From assembly GCF_051014445.1 (NCBI RefSeq), contig NW_027488365.1:7564001-7628000 (forward strand): a DNA stretch of 64,000 nt, written 5' to 3'. The notes below the pieces were generated by a model, which was not told the origin of the DNA, made no database searches, and worked only from the letters and a program-made list of their open reading frames with translations. The position numbers were made by a program, and so were the translations under genes. Source of the stretch: Colletes latitarsis. Taxonomy: Eukaryota; Arthropoda; Insecta; Hymenoptera; Colletidae. Shown here piece after piece: positions 24,299 through 36,200 of this stretch (position 1 is its first letter; each line of letters opens with the position of its first letter).

Positions 24299-27200
24299 CT
24301 CATACTTCATGGCTAGATCCTGGGCTATTTCTGGATTGTATCACGTAGTAATGTGGTACCACACAGAAACAGTCAATTAAACCTGGTTTCGATCAATATT
24401 TTAGTGGATAACGCATGTTAGGTCTGGGATAGGTCTGGGATTTGCCCTCATCAGGCTCATACTTTCGCGTTTTTCACATACTTGTTGAACAGATCCTGGG
24501 TTTTTTCTGGTTTGGGTCACGTAGTAGTGTGGTACCACACTGAAACAGTCGATTAAACGTGGTTTCGATCAATATTGTTGAGAATAACGCATGTTAGGTC
24601 TAGGTTAGGCCGGGGATTTTCACTCATCAGACTCATACTTTCGCATTCTTCACATACTTGTTGAACGGATCCTGGGTTTTTGCTGGTTTGGATCACGAAG
24701 TAATGTGGGACCACACTGAAACAATCAATTAAACCTGGTCTTGATAAATATTTTAGAGGATAACGCATGTTAGGTCTGGGATAGGTCTGGGATTTGCCCA
24801 CATCAGGCTCATACTTTCGCGTTTTTCACATACTTGTTGAACAGATCCCGGGTTTTTTCTGGATTGGGTCACGTAGTAGTGTGGTACCACACTGAAACAG
24901 TCGATTAAACCTGGTTTCGATCAATATTTTTGAGGATAACGAATATTAGGTCTAGGTTAGGCCGGGGATTTTCACTCATCAGACTCATACTTTCGCATTC
25001 TTCACATACTTGTTGAACGGATCCTGGGTTTTTACTGGTTTGGATCACGTAGTAATGTGGTACCACAATGAAACATTCAATTAAACCTGGTCTTGATAAA
25101 TATTTTAGAGGATAACGCATGTTAGGTCTGGGTTAGGTCTAGGATTTGCCCTCGTCAGGTTCATACTTCAGATATTTCTCATACTTCATGGCTAGATCCT
25201 GGGCTATTTCTGGATTGTATCACGTAGTAATGTGGTACCACACAGAAACAGTCAATTAAACCTGGTTTCGATCAATATTTTAGTGGATAACGCAAGTTAG
25301 GTCTGGGATAGGTCTGGGATTTGCCCTCATCAGGCTGATACCTTCGCGTTTTTCACATACTTGTTGAACAGATCCTGGGTTTTTTCTGGTTTGGGTCACG
25401 TAATAGTGTGGTACCACACTGAAACAGTCGATTAAACGTGGTTTCGATCAATATTTTTGAGGATAACGCATGTTAGGTCTAGGTTAGGACGGGGATTTTC
25501 ACTCATCAGACTCATACTTACGCATTCTTCACATACTTGTTGAACGGATCCTGGGTTTTTGCTGGTTTGGATCACGTAGTAATGTGGTACCACACTGAAA
25601 CATTCAATTAAACCTGGTCTTGATAAATATTTTAGAGGATAACGCATGTTAGGTCTGGGTTAGGTCTAGGATTTGCCCTCATCAGGATCCTACTTTCGCA
25701 TATTTCTCATACTTCATGGCTGGATCCTGGGCTATTTCTGGATTGGATCACGTAGTAATGTGGTACCACACTGAAACAGTCAATTAAACCTGGTTTTGAT
25801 GAATATTTTAGAGAATAATTCATGTTAGGTCTAAGTTAGGCCTGGGATTTGCTCTCATCAGGCTCATTCTTTCGCATATTTCTCATACTAGATGGCTAGA
25901 TCCTCGGCTTTTTCTGGATTGCATCACGTAGTAATGAAGTACAACACTGAAACACTCAATTAAACCTGGTTTCGATCAATATTATTGAGGATAACGCATG
26001 TTAGGTCCAGGTTAGGCCTGGGATTTTCAATCATCAGACTCATACTTTCGCATTCTTCACATACTTGTTGAACGGATCTTGGGTTTTTCCTGGTGTGGAT
26101 CACGTAGTAATGTGGTACCACACTGAAACAATCAATTAAACCTGATCTCGATAAATATTTTAGAGGATAACGCATGTTAGGTCTGGGTTAGGTCTAGGAT
26201 TTGCCCTCATCAGGCGCATACTTTCGCATATTTCTCATACTTCATGGCTGGATCCTGGGCTATTTCTGGATTGGAGCACGTAGTAATGTGGTACCACACT
26301 GAAACAGTCCATTAAACCTGGTTTGGATCAATATTTTTGAGGATAACGCATGTTAGGTCTAGGTTAGGCCGGGGATTTTTACTCATCAGACTCATACTTT
26401 CGCATTCTTCACATACTTGTTGAACGGATCCTGGGTTTTTACTGGTTTGGATCACGTAGTAATGTGGTACCACACTGAAACATTCAATTAAACCTGGTCT
26501 TGATAAATATTTTAGAGAATAATTCATGTTAGGTCTTGGTAAGGTCAGGGATTTGCTCTCATCAGGCTCATTCTTTCGCATATTTCTCATACTTGATGGC
26601 TAGATCCTGGGCTTTTTTTGGATTGCATCACGTAGTAATGATGTACAACACTGAAGCAGTCAATTAAACCTGGTTTCCATCAATATTTCAGAGAATAATT
26701 CATGTTAGGTTTAGGTTATGTCAGGGATTTGCTCTCATCAGGCTCATTCTTTCGCATATTTCTCATACTTGATGGCTAGATCCTGGGCTTTTTTTGGATT
26801 GCATCACGTAGTAATGAAGTTCAACACTGAAACTGTCAATTAAACCTGGTTTCCATCAATATTTTAGAGGACAACGCATGTCAGGTCTAGGTTAGGTCTG
26901 GGATTTGCTCTCATCAGGGTCATACTGTCGCAGTTCTAACTTACTTGTTGAACGGATCCTGGGTTTTTTCTGGTTTGGTTCACGTAGTAATGTGGTACCA
27001 CACTGAAACAGTCAATTATACCTGGCCTTGATATATATTTTAGAGGATAACGCATGTTAGGTTTTGGTTAGGTCTAGGATTTGATCTCATCAGACTCATA
27101 CTTTCGCGTTTTTCACATACTTGTTGAACAGATCCTGGGTTTTTTCTGGTTTGGATCACGTAGTAGTGTGGTACCACACTGAAACAGTCCATTAAACCTG

Positions 27201-30200
27201 GTTTGGATCAATATTTTAGAGGATAACGCATGTTAGGTCTAGGTTAGGTCCGGGATTTTCACTCATCAGACTCATACTTTCGCATTCTTCACATACTTGT
27301 TGAACGGATCCTGGGTTTTTTCTGGTTTCGATCACGTAGTAATGTGGGACCACACCGAAACAATCAATTAAACCTGGTCTTGATAAATATTTTACAGGAT
27401 AACGCAAGTCAGGTCTGGGATAGGTCTGGGATTAGCCCTCATCAGACTCATACTTTCGCATTCTTCAGATACTTGTTGAACGGATCCTGGGTTTTTTCTG
27501 GTTTGGATCACGTAGTAATGTGGGACCACACTGAAACAATCAATTAAACCTGGTCATGATAAATATTTTAGAGGATAACGCATGTTAGGTCTGGGTTAGG
27601 TCTAGGATTTGCCCTCGTCAGGCTCATACTTTCGCATATTTCTCATACTTCATGGCTAGATCCTGGGCTATTTCTGGATTGGATCACGTAGTAATGTGGT
27701 ACCACACTGAAACAGTCAATTAAACCTGGCTTTGATCAATATTTTAGAGAATAATTCATGTTATGTCTAGGTTAGGTCTGGGATTTGCCACATCAGGGTC
27801 ATACTTTCGCATTTTTCACATACTTGTTGAACAGATCCTGGGTTTTTTCTGGTTTGGATCGCGCAGTAATGTGGTACCACACAGAAGCAGCCCACTGAAC
27901 CTGGTTTCGATCAATATTTTAGAGGATAACGAAAGTTATGTCTAGGTTAGGCCTGGGATTTGCCCTCATCAGACTCATAATTTCGCGTTTTTCACTTACT
28001 TGTTGAACTGATCCTGGGTTTTTTCTGGTTTGGATCACGTAGCAATGTGGTACCACACTAAAACAGTCAATTAAACCTGGTCTTGATAAATATTTTAGAG
28101 GATAACGCATGTTAGGTCTGGGATAGGTCTAGGATTTGCCCTCATCAGACTCATACTTTCGCACACTTCACACACTCGTTGAACAGATCCTGGGTTATTT
28201 TCTGGTTTGGATCACATAGTAATGTGGTACCACACTGAAACAGTCCATTAAACCTGGTTTCGCTCTATATTTTAGAAGACAACGCATGTTAGGTCTAGGT
28301 TAGGCCTGGGATTTGCCCTCATCAGGGTCATACTTTCGCAGTTTTAACATGCATGTTGACCTGATCGAGAGTTTTTTCTGCTTTGGATCACGTAGTAAAG
28401 TGGTACCACACTAAAACTGTCAATTAAACCTTGTTTCGATCAATATTTTAGAGGATAACGCAAGTTAGGTCTGGGATAGGTCTAGGATTTGCCCTCATCA
28501 GGCTCATTCTTTCGCATATTTCTCATACTTGATGGCTAGATCCTGGGCTTTTTCTGGATTGCATCACCTAGTATTGTGGTACCACACTGAAACAGTCGAT
28601 TAAACCAGGTTTCGATCAATATTTTTGAGGATAACGCATGTTATGTCTAGGTTAGGCCTGGGATTTGCCCTCATCAGACTCATAATTTCGCGTTTTTCAA
28701 TTACTTGTTGAACTGATCCTGGGTTTTTTCTGGTTTGGATCACGTAGTAATGTGGTACCACGCTGAAACAATCAATTAAACCTGGTCTTGATAAATATTT
28801 TAGAGGATAACGCATGTTAGGTCTGGGTTAAGTCTAGGAGTTGCCCTCATCAGGCTCATACTTTCGCAGTTCTGACATACATGTTGACCTGTTCGAGGGT
28901 TTTTTCTGCTTTGTATCACGTAGTAAAGTGGTACCACACTGAAACAGTCCACTAAACCTGGTTTGGATCAATATTTTAGAGGATAATGCATGTTAGGTCT
29001 AGGTTAGCCCTGAGATTTTCGCTCATGAGACTCATACTTTCGCATTCTTCAGATACTTGTTGAACGGATCCTGGGTTTTTTTCTGGTTTGGATCACGTAG
29101 TAGTGTGGTACCACACTGAAACTGTCCATTAAACCTGGTTTCGATCAATATTTTTGAGGATGACGCATGTTAGGTCTAGGTTAGGCCGAGGATTTTCACT
29201 CATCAGGCTCATACTTTCGCATATTTCTTATACTTCATGGATAGATCCTGGGCCATTTTCTGGTTTGGATCACATAGTAATGTGGTACCACACTGAAACA
29301 GTCGATTAAACCAGGTTTCGAGCAATATTTTTGAGGATAACGCATGTTAGGTCTAGGTTAGGCCTGGGATTTTCACTCATCAGACTTATTCTTTCGCATT
29401 CTTTACATACTTGTTGAACGGATCCTGGGTTTTTTCTGGTTTGGATCACGTAGTAATGTGGGACCACACTGAAACAATCAATTAAACCTGGTCTTGATAA
29501 ATATTTTAGAGGATAACGCATGTTAGGTCTGGGTTAGGTCTAGGATTTGCTCTCGTCAGGCTCATACTTTCGCATATTTCTCATACCTCATGGCTAGATC
29601 TTGGGCTATTTTCTGGTTTGGATCACATAGTAATGTGGTACCACACTGAAACAGTCGATTAAACCAGGTTTCGATCAATATTTTTGAGGATAGCGCATGT
29701 TAGGTCTAGGTTATGCCTGGGATTTTCACTCATCAGACTCATTCTTTCGCATTCTTCACATACTTGTTGAACGGATCTTGGGTTTTTTCTGGTGTGGATC
29801 ACGTAGTAAAGTGGTACCACACTAAAACAGTCAATTAAACCTGGTTTCGATCAACATTTTAGAGGATAACGAAAGTTATGTCTAGTTCAGGCCTGGGATT
29901 TGCCCTCATCAGACTCATACTTTCGCATACTTCACATACTTGACGAACAGATCCTGGGATTTTTTCTGGTTTGGATCACGTAGTAATGTGGTACCACACT
30001 GAAGCAGTCAATTAAACCTGGTTTCGATCAATATTTTAGAGGATAACGCAAGTTAGGTCTGGAATCGGTCTGGGATTTGCCCTCATCAGGCTCATACTTT
30101 CGCGTTTTTCACATACTGGTTGAACAGATCCTGGGTTTTTTTCTGGTTTGGATCACGTAGTAGTGTGGTACCACACTGAAACTGTCCATTAAACCTGGTT

Positions 30201-30480
30201 TCGATCAATATTTTTGAGGATAACGCATGTTAGGTCTAGGTTAGGCCGAGGATTTTCACTCATCAGACTCATACATTCGCATTCTTCACATACTTGTTGA
30301 ACGGATCCTGGGGTTTTACTGGTTTGGATCACGTAGTAATGTGGTACCACACTGAAACTGTCAATTAAACCTGGTTTCGATCAATATTTTTGAGGATAAC
30401 GCATGTTAGGTCTAGGTTAGGCCGAGGATTTTCACACATCAGGCTCATACTTTCGCATATTTCTTATACTTCATGGATAG

Positions 30481-30501
30481 ATCCTGGTTTGGATCACATA
30501 G
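30481..30501 (+). repeat. Monomer with 12-bp deletion between CTGG repeats
   Basis: Related monomers read GATCCTGGGCCATTTTCTGG then TTTGG; here it is GATCCTGG then TTTGG. The loss lies exactly between two CTGG direct repeats, a classic slippage product. The unit starts at 30405 and 30570 are 165 bp apart. The deletion is also near 37501 and 42053, but absent from the corresponding monomer near 46605, so it dates the duplications. Confidence 0.82.
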
Positions 30502-31801
30502 TAATGTGGTACCACACTGAAACAGTCGATTAAACCAGGTTTCGATCAATATTTTTGAGGATAACGCATGTTAGGTCTAGGTTAGGTCTGGGATTTGCTC
30601 TCATCAGGCTCATTCTTTCGCATATTTCTCATACTTGATGGCTAGATCGTGGGCTTTTTCTGGATTGCATCACGTAGTAATGAAGTACAACACTGAAACA
30701 GTCAATTAAACCAAGTTTCCATCAATATTTTAGAGGACAACGCATGCCAGGTCTAGGTTAGGCCTGGGATTTGCCCTCATCAGGGTCATACTTTCGCAGT
30801 TTTAACATACATGTTGACCTGATCGAGGGTTTTTTCTGCTTTGGATCACGTAGTAAAGTTGTATCACACTGAAGCTGTCCATTAAACCTGGTTTGGATCA
30901 ATATTTTAGAGGATAACGCATGTTAGGTTTGGGTTAGGTCTAGGATTTGCCCTCGTCAGGCTCATACTTTCGCATTCTTCACATACTTGTTGAACGGATC
31001 CTGGGTTTTTTCTGGTTTCGATCACGTAGTAATGTGGGACCACACCGAAACAATCAATTAAACCTGGTCTTGATAAATATTTTACAGGATAACGCAAGTC
31101 AGGTCTGGGATAGGTCTGGGATTAGCCCTCATCAGACTCATACTTTCGCATTCTTCAGATACTTGTTGAACGGATCCTGGGTTTTTTCTGGTTTGGATCA
31201 CGTAGTAATGTGGGACCACACTGAAACAGTCCATTAAACCTGGTTTCGCTCAATATTTTAGAAGATAACGCATGTTAGGTATAGGTTTGGCCTGGGATTT
31301 GCCCTCATCAGGGTCATACTTTCGCAGTTTTAACATGCATCTTGACCTGATCGAGGGTTTTTTCTGCTTTGGATCACGTAGTAAAGTGGTACCACACTAA
31401 AACAGTCAATTAAACCTGGTTTCGATCAATATTTTAGAGGATTACGCAAGTTAGGTCTGGGATAGGTCTAGGATTTGCCCTCATCCGGGTGATTCTTTCG
31501 CATATTTCTCATACTTGATGGCTAGATCCTGGGCTTTTTCTGGATTGCATCACGTAGTATTGTGGTACCACACTGAAACAGTCGATTAAACCAGGTTTCG
31601 ATCAATATTTTTGAGGATAACGCATGTTAGGTCTACGCTAGGCCTGGGATTTACACTCATCAGACTCATACTTTCGCATTCTTCACATACTTGTTGAACG
31701 GATCTTGGGTTTTTTCTGGTGTGGATCACGTAGTAATGTGGTACCACACTGGAACAGTCAATTAAACCTGGTTTCGATCAATATTTTAGAGGACAATGCA
31801 A

Positions 31802-31823
31802 GTTAGGTCTGGGATTTGCCCAC
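31802..31823 (+). repeat. Monomer missing one 11-bp subrepeat
   Basis: Reads GTTAGGTCTGGGATTTGCCC where its relatives at 40742 and 48465 have GTTAGGTCTGG twice before GATTTGCCC. The same shortened form is at 38821, 43374 and 49346. It shows that the 11-mer is a real slippage unit. Confidence 0.8.
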
Positions 31824-32459
31824 ATCAGGGTCATACTTTCGCATTTTTCACATACTTGTTGAACAGATCCTGGGTTTTTTCTGGTTTGGATCGCGCTGTA
31901 ATGTGGTACCACACTGAAACAGCCCACTGAACCTGGTTTGGATCAATATTTTTGAGGATAACGCATGTTAGGTCTAGGTTAGGCCTGGGATTTGCCCTCA
32001 TCAGGCTCATACTTTCGCATATTTCTTATACTTGATGGCTAGATCCTGGGCTTTTTCTGGATTGCATCACGTAGTAATGAAGTACAACACCGAAACAGTC
32101 AATTAAACCTGGTTTCGATCAATATTTTAGAGAATAATTCATGTAAGGTCTAGGTTAGGCCTGGGATTTGCCCTCATCAGGGTCATACTTTCGCAGTTCT
32201 AACGTACATGTTGACCTGATCGAGGGTTTTTTCTGCTTTGTATCACGTAGTAAAGTGGTACCACACTGAAACAGTCCACTAAACCTGGTTTGGATCAATA
32301 TTTTAGAGGATAATGCATGTTAGGTCTAGGTTAGCCCTGAGATTTTCGCTCATCAGACTCATACTTTCGCATTCCTCAGATACTTGTTGAACGGAACCTG
32401 GGTTTTTTCTGGTATGGTTCACGTAGTAATGTGATACCACACTGAAACAATCAATTAAA

Positions 32460-32480
32460 CCAGGTCTTGATATTTTAGAT
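32460..32480 (+). repeat. Monomer with 4-bp deletion in AT-rich end
   Basis: Reads CTTGATATTTTAGATG where other monomers have CTTGATAAATATTTTAG. The same form is present near 39485 and 44039, the corresponding sites in the later duplicates. The sibling monomers near 18060, 48240 and 51780 keep the four bases. Confidence 0.8.
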
Positions 32481-33255
32481 GATAACGCATGTTAGGTCTA
32501 GGTTAGGCCTGGGATTTGCCCTCATCAGGCTCATACTTTCGCATATTTCTCATACTTCATGGCTAGATCCTGGGCTATTTCTGGATTGGATCACGTAGTA
32601 ATGTGGTACCACACTGAAACAATCAATTAAACCTGGTCTTGATAAATATTTTAGAGGATAACGCATGTTAGGTCTAGGTTAGGCCGAGGATTTTCACTCA
32701 TCAGACTCATACTTTCGCATTCTTCACATACTTGTTGAACGGATCCTGGGGTTTTACTGGTTTGGATCACGTAATAATGTGGTACCACACTGAAACAGTC
32801 AATTAAACCTGGTTTTGATGAATATTTTAGAGAATAATTCATGTTAGGTCTAGGTTAGGCCTGGGATTTGCTCTCATCAGGCTCATTCTTTCGCATATTT
32901 CTCATACTAGATGGCTAGATCCTCGGCTTTTTCTGGATTGCATCACGTAGTAATGAAGTACAACACTGAAACACTCAATTAAACCTGGTTTCGATCAATA
33001 TTATTGAGGATAACGCATGTTAGGTCCAGGTTAGGCCTGGGATTTTCAATCATCAGGGTCATACTTTCGCAGTTTTAACATACATGTTGACCTGATCGAG
33101 GGTTTTTTCTGCTTTGGATCACGTAGTAAAGTGGCACCACACTGAAGCAGTCCATTAAACCTGGTTTGGATCAATATCTTAGAGGATAACGCATGTTAGG
33201 TTTGGGTTAGGTCTAGGATTTGCCCTCGTCAGGCTCAAACTTTCGCATATTTCTC

Positions 33256-36200
33256 ATACTTCATGGCTGGATCCTGGGCTATTTCTGGATTGGAGCACGT
33301 AGTAATGTGGTACCACACTGAAACAGTCCATTAAACCTGGTTTGGATCAATATTTTTGAGGATAACGCATGTTAGGTCTAGGTTAGGCCGGGGATTTTTA
33401 CTCATCAGACTCATACTTTCGCATTCTTCACATACTTGTTGAACGGATCCTGGGTTTTTACTGGTTTGGATCACGTAGTAATGTGGTACCACACTGAAAC
33501 ATTCAATTAAACCTGGTCTTGATAAATATTTTAGAGAATAATTCATGTTAGGTCTTGGTAAGGTCAGGGATTTGCTCTCATCAGGCTCATTCTTTCGCAT
33601 ATTTCTCATACTTGATGGCTAGATCCTGGGCTTTTTTTGGATTGCATCACGTAGTAATGAAGTTCAACACTGAAACTGTCAATTAAACCTGGTTTCCATC
33701 AATATTTTAGAGGACAACGCATGTCAGGTCTAGGTTAGGTCTGGGATTTGCTCTCATCAGGGTCATACTGTCGCAGTTCTAACTTACTTGTTGAACGGAT
33801 CCTGGGTTTTTTCTGGTTTGGTTCACGTAGTAATGTGGTACCACACTGAAACAGTCAATTATACCTGGCCTTGATATATATTTTAGAGGATAACGCATGT
33901 TAGGTTTTGGTTAGGTCTAGGATTTGATCTCATCAGACTCATACTTTCGCGTTTTTCACATACTTGTTGAACAGATCCTGGGTTTTTTCTGGTTTGGATC
34001 ACGTAGTAGTGTGGTACCACACTGAAACAGTCCATTAAACCTGGTTGCGATCAATATTTTACAGGATAACGCATGTTAGGTCTGGGTTAGGTCTAGGATT
34101 TGCCCTCATCAGGCTCATACTTTCGCGTTTTTCACATACTTGTTGAACAGATCCTGGGTCTTTTCTGGTTTGGATCACGTAGTAAAGTGGTACCACACTG
34201 AAACAGTCCATTAAACCTGGTTTGGATCAATATTTTAGAGGATAACGCATGTTAGGTCTAGGTTAGGTCCGGGATTTTCACTCATCAGACTCATACTTTC
34301 GCATTCTTCACATACTTGTTGAACGGATCCTGGGTTTTTTCTGGTTTCGATCACGTAGTAATGTGGGACCACACCGAAACAATCAATTAAACCTGGTCTT
34401 GATAAATATTTTACAGGATAACGCAAGTCAGGTCTGGGATAGGTCTGGGATTAGCCCTCATCAGACTCATACTTTCGCATTCTTCAGATACTTGTTGAAC
34501 GGATCCTGGGTTTTTTCTGGTTTGGATCACGTAGTAATGTGGGACCACACTGAAACAATCAATTAAACCTGGTCATGATAAATATTTTAGAGGATAACGC
34601 ATGTTAGGTCTGGGTTAGGTCTAGGATTTGCCCTCGTCAGGCTCATACTTTCGCATATTTCTCATACTTCATGGCTAGATCCTGGGCTATTTCTGGATTG
34701 CATCACGTAGTAATGTGGTACCACACTGAAACAGTCAATTAAACCTGGCTTTGATCAATATTTTAGAGAATAATTCATGTTATGTCTAGGTTAGGTCTGG
34801 GATTTGCCACATCAGGGTCATACTTTCGCATTTTTCACATACTTGTTGAACAGATCCTGGGTTTTTTCTGGTTTGGATCGCGCAGTAATGTGGTACCACA
34901 CAGAAGCAGCCCACTGAACCTGGTTTCGATCAATATTTTAGAGGATAACGAAAGTTATGTCTAGGTTAGGCCTGGGATTTGCCCTCATCAGACTCATAAT
35001 TTCGCGTTTTTCACTTACTTGTTGAACTGATCCTGGGTTTTTTCTGGTTTGGATCACGTAGCAATGTGGTACCACACTGAAACAGTCAATTAAACCTGGT
35101 CTTGATAAATATTTTAGAGGATAACGCATGTTAGGTCTGGGATAGGTCTAGGATTTGCCCTCATCAGACTCATACTTTCGCACACTTCACACACTCGTTG
35201 AACAGATCCTGGGTTATTTTCTGGTTTGGATCACATAGTAATGTGGTACCACACTGAAACAGTCCATTAAACCTGGTTTCGCTCTATATTTTAGAAGACA
35301 ACGCATGTTAGGTCTAGGTTAGGCCTGGGATTTGCCCTCATCAGGGTCATACTTTCGCAGTTTTAACATGCATGTTGACCTGATCGAGAGTTTTTTCTGC
35401 TTTGGATCACGTAGTAAAGTGGTACCACACTAAAACAGTCAATTAAACCTTGTTTCGATCAATATTTTACAGGATAACGCAAGTTAGGTCTGGGATAGGT
35501 CTAGGATTTGCCCTCATCAGGCTCATTCTTTCGCATATTTCTCATACTTGATGGCTAGATCCTGGGCTTTTTCTGGATTGCATCACCTAGTATTGTGGTA
35601 CCACACTGAAACAGTCGATTAAACCAGGTTTCGATCAATATTTTTGAGGATAACGCATGTTATGTCTAGGTTAGGCCTGGGATTTGCCCTCATCAGACTC
35701 ATAATTTCGCGTTTTTCAATTACTTGTTGAACTGATCCTGGGTTTTTTCTGGTTTGGATCACGTAGTAATGTGGTACCACGCTGAAACAATCAATTAAAC
35801 CTGGTCTTGATAAATATTTTAGAGGATAACGCATGTTAGGTCTGGGTTAAGTCTAGGAGTTCCCCTCATCAGGCTCATACTTTCGCAGTTCTGACATACA
35901 TGTTGACCTGTTCGAGGGTTTTTTCTGCTTTGTATCACGTAGTAAAGTGGTACCACACTGAAACAGTCCACTAAACCTGGTTTGGATCAATATTTTAGAG
36001 GATAATGCATGTTAGGTCTAGGTTAGCCCTGAGATTTTCGCTCATGAGACTCATACTTTCGCATTCTTCAGATACTTGTTGAACGGATCCTGGGTTTTTT
36101 TCTGGTTTGGATCACGTAGTAGTGTGGTACCACACTGAAACTGTCCATTAAACCTGGTTTCGATCAATATTTTTGAGGATAACGCATGTTAGGTCTAGGT

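Larger units (their letters stand above)
17727..26236 (+). repeat. Second satellite domain, mosaic monomers
   Basis: This domain has about 48 monomers with no long uniform tandem period, but with internal echoes: 18083-18309 recurs at 18963-19189 (880 bp, five monomers), and two adjacent near-identical monomers lie at about 21640-21990. Typical variants are AATGATGTACAACAC, GTTTGGGTCACG and AATATTATTGAGG. Most of it is collinear with 51.6-60.2 kb at an offset of 33.4-33.9 kb. Single-monomer gains and losses shift the offset in 176-bp steps. Confidence 0.8.
17025..26853 (+). repeat. Left member of a ~9.5-kb long-range duplicate
   Basis: Collinear with 50920-60220. Offsets are 33,895 bp near 17.0-17.4 kb, 33,719 near 18.5 kb, and 33,367 at 19816, 22969, 23697, 25432, 25960 and 26312. 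The steps are whole monomers. The duplicate starts in the end of the 24-mer HOR and crosses into the second domain, so the junction between the two domains was copied as a unit. Confidence 0.8.
26237..33255 (+). repeat. ~40-monomer (7,019-bp) repeat, copy 1
   Basis: Matches the next block at an offset of 7,019 bp from about 26237 to about 32640. It starts with a piece of the second domain (26.2-27.2 kb) and then changes into a rearranged version of the 24-mer HOR domain; for example 27216 matches 6264, and 27763 matches 6988. The two copies are near-identical. Sample differences are ACACTAAAACAG at 28056 against ACACTGAAACAG, TGACGCATG near 29161 against TAACGCATG, and CATCCGGG near 31490 against CATCAGGG. 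Copy 1 has one monomer (about 26640-26815) that copy 2 lacks. Confidence 0.87.
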
